Below, in pieces: positions 61,766 through 64,000 of a stretch of 64,000 nucleotides of DNA. The first letter of the stretch is position 1, and every line of letters starts with the position of its first letter. The stretch is from Setophaga petechia (lineage: Eukaryota; Chordata; Aves; Passeriformes; Parulidae): contig JANCRA010000019.1 of assembly GCA_024362935.1 (NCBI GenBank), positions 6,940,501-7,004,500 of the forward strand, in the 5' to 3' direction. The translations under genes were made by a program, and so were the position numbers. The notes under the pieces were generated by a model. It saw only the letters and a program-made list of their open reading frames with translations. It made no database searches and was not told where the DNA came from.

Positions 61766-61859
61766 AGAATTCTTATATGGTTAAAGGACAATGAATTTAT
61801 TCCACTGCTATGAGAATTCTTATATGGTTAAAGAACAATGAATTTAATCCACTGCTATG
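61766..61859. repeat. 47-bp tandem duplication
   Basis: Adjacent copies at 61766-61812 and 61813-61859, both starting AGAATTCTTATATGGTTAAA and ending CCACTGCTATG. They differ at two positions only. No coding sequence is involved. Confidence 0.95.
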
Positions 61860-64000
61860 TTAATATTTTTTTCTTATTTCTTTAATGTAGATAATTAAAA
61901 ATAAAAAACCTGTTCTTTGGGTGAGGAAGTTTGCATTGCTTGTTTTTAATGGCTGTAAAAGTGTAAATTGATTGAACAATTGTTTATGAACCAACCAAAT
62001 TTAGTGAGCTCTTAGGAGCCCAAAGACTATGTCAAAAGAGAAAATAAGTTAACTTAAGAACACTCACTCCCTGCTTCTATCCCTGCATGTCTAGGAAACT
62101 GCAGAAATGGAGCTTTGACAGATCTGATGGACAACACATTTTTACCTTGTAACCATGTCTGTTTTCAGCATAACACCTGTGACTTGGATTTATTTAACTT
62201 CACTGCTGTTAGTGGAATGACTCATGATATTTTTAAGTACTCACATGATTGAATCCTGCTGTCTAACAATAGCTTAATCTTGTATAACAATAATAACGAA
62301 AAATACTGAAGACAAAACCTTATCACGAAATCCACCTTGGTAGGAATTTTTCTTTTAAGACTGAGGGGATGGATCTTTTATGAACAGTCCTCATTTAGGA
62401 CATTTGTGTCTCTAAGGATTAGAGTTAGGCCCTTAAGAGCTAAGAACATTAAGCATGAAAGACCTGTTTTACCTGACCTTTATTAATATGCAGTACATCC
62501 CAGCCCATCCTATAATTAAGGTACTGCAATGCACAGATAGATGCACAAATGTTTAAAGAATTCCCATTTCTGAATATCGAAGTATGTTTTCCTTTTGTTG
62601 TTATTAATTGCTCATAACATGAGCTACCAAACATATAAATAACTCCATCTCTCTCACTGCCAGCTTTTGTAGCCATTACATGTTGTGGTTTGCTGGGTTC
62701 TTAATAAAATACCTGTACTCCACTGGGGGTGTTTGGTACATGAAGGCTGACCTTAGCAGCACTGAAGTCCTGTTCTGAAATGTCAGGTGTCATTAAGAGT
62801 GAAGTTAAGTAAGAAAATAGGGCTGTGTCCTAGAAAATTGTCTTTTACTAATTACACACTTTGCTGTATTTTGCTGTTGGGATGGGTCTGCACACAAAAC
62901 CATAATATTTGATTTTTTAAATATCTGTTCTTATTTTGTTTAGAAGTATGCAGTCAGGTATAGTCAGGTTTTAATTTAATTTCTTTGTTTCTTTTTGCTT
63001 ATCATCAGTTTTTCTTTTTTTTTTTTTTTTGTTCTTGCTTAGAAACCGGTGTGTAGCTGAGTAGATAATGAGCAGGTAAACTTCAAAAATTTTTTTCTCT
63101 TAATGAATATACTGCATGCTTTGAACTTCGTTATTCCAGTGAATATATGGGGAGTGAAGATCCTGTGAGTTCTGGACTTCTATATGTCATTCTAGTCAGT
63201 TGGCTTTGTGCCTGAAAATTGTGGAAATGGTTTACAAAGCACAGCAGAAATCATTTTTTGCTCTGAACACGATTTCAGAAGTGTAATTTACCAGCAATTA
63301 AAACCCCCCAAAATGTAAACTGAATTACTCTTCTCTTGGGATTCCTAACACCATTTAATTTGTGTTTGTTTTATCCTTTGGCATTTTATCTTCTAGTAAA
63401 CCTTCGAGGGAGAATGGAGTATTAAATTTCTATTTAAAGGAAAGGACAAATAAAAGTAGAGTAAGTACACTCTAATGGCCAAAATTATTCAAGATTTTTG
63501 GCTTCAGCAGCATGCAAACAAACATCTGTATTTACTGTGTTGGAGAGGCTTGTTTATTTTACAAAAGCATTTGCTAGAGATTTATTTACAGGTAATATTT
63601 ATTTACTATCGCTTCTCCATTTGAGTAGATACAAATTTCCTAAGGTTATTTATTTGTGGAACACCAGCTGTGTCACCATACTTCCGACTCATCTTTCAGT
63701 ATTTCTGTATTCTGATACTTTGAATATTTCCTTAATGGAGAAGCTGACATTTGCCTTAAATTATTTTGGTTGTTCGTTTATCAGGTCTCCCATGTGTGAC
63801 CCACACAGTTTATTGACTTGGACATCTGATGGTGAAAAGCAAATAACCAATATACTACCAAAGCCTGGTGGTTTTGTTTTAAAAAGGAGATAAACAGATC
63901 TGTCTAAAATAAAAAACAACCAACAGATAAAACTAGAATTGTTTTTCTGAAATTGTTGCCTTTTTCTAAGTTAACACATGTCTTAACTGGCTTTCTATTA
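61860..64000. other. Intronic stretch to window edge, nothing recognised
   Basis: AT-rich with a T run at about 63014-63031. The longest open frame (63498-63893) starts with TTG, not ATG, and has no recognisable domain. No XKR4 exon 2 sequence is present. Confidence 0.5.

Larger units (their letters stand above)
8452..64000 (+). other. XKR4 intron 1 (5' part)
   Basis: No second XKR4 exon is seen to the right edge. None of the conserved later segments of the protein is encoded here. XKR4 has a very long first intron in mammals, so the whole stretch is inferred to be intron 1. It is AT-rich and dominated by decayed repeats. No nested gene was recognised. Confidence 0.82.

Noticed and set aside
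63498..63893. Open frame of 131 residues near the right edge
   Set aside because: It begins with TTG rather than ATG, has no recognisable domain and no nearby promoter or splice context supporting an exon.

Overview
This is a vertebrate nuclear window, almost certainly avian. It carries several truncated CR1 LINE 3' ends with CR1's characteristic tail motif (repeated ATTCTATG, or its complement CATAGAAT), plus LTR fragments of kinds I know from bird genomes. There is one large CpG island in an otherwise AT-rich landscape. Intact bacterial or viral gene arrays are absent. A songbird is my best guess from the LTR types, but that is inference.

The only protein-coding gene I can support is the first coding exon of XKR4, plus strand, ATG at 7610. 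The open frame runs 842 bases to an AG|GTGAGG splice donor after base 8451. It encodes the N-terminal 280 residues plus two bases of an Arg codon of a Kell-blood-group-related (XK family) membrane protein, a phospholipid scramblase in mammals. Later exons are not in the window. XKR4 has a very long first intron in other vertebrates, so 8452 to the right edge is best read as intron 1.

Layout: (1) 1-5900, intergenic flank upstream of XKR4, with three simple repeats, a 36-bp tandem duplication, a perfect 18-bp-arm palindrome and a tail-to-tail pair of CR1 3' ends. (2) About 6030-8760, a CpG island holding the presumed promoter, 5' UTR, exon 1 and the start of intron 1. (3) 8760-64000, AT-rich intron with CR1 fragments near 16.8, 42.9, 43.2, 44.2, 47.0 and 56.0 kb. 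It also has a clear antisense solo LTR at 58.2-58.7 kb, a probable sense LTR at 43.3-43.6 kb, a weaker LTR candidate at 33.6-34.0 kb, two inverted-repeat (MITE-like) structures at 34.4-34.6 and 39.2-39.5 kb, local tandem duplications and homopolymer tracts.

I did not find a previously undescribed multi-gene system. The most worthwhile leads are the two unassigned inverted-repeat elements, the perfect palindrome at 2.4 kb, the LTR with CCAAT and TATA motifs lying in the XKR4 sense orientation, and the CpG island reaching about 1.5 kb upstream of the ATG. No tRNA, rRNA, snRNA or microRNA hairpin was recognised by eye.
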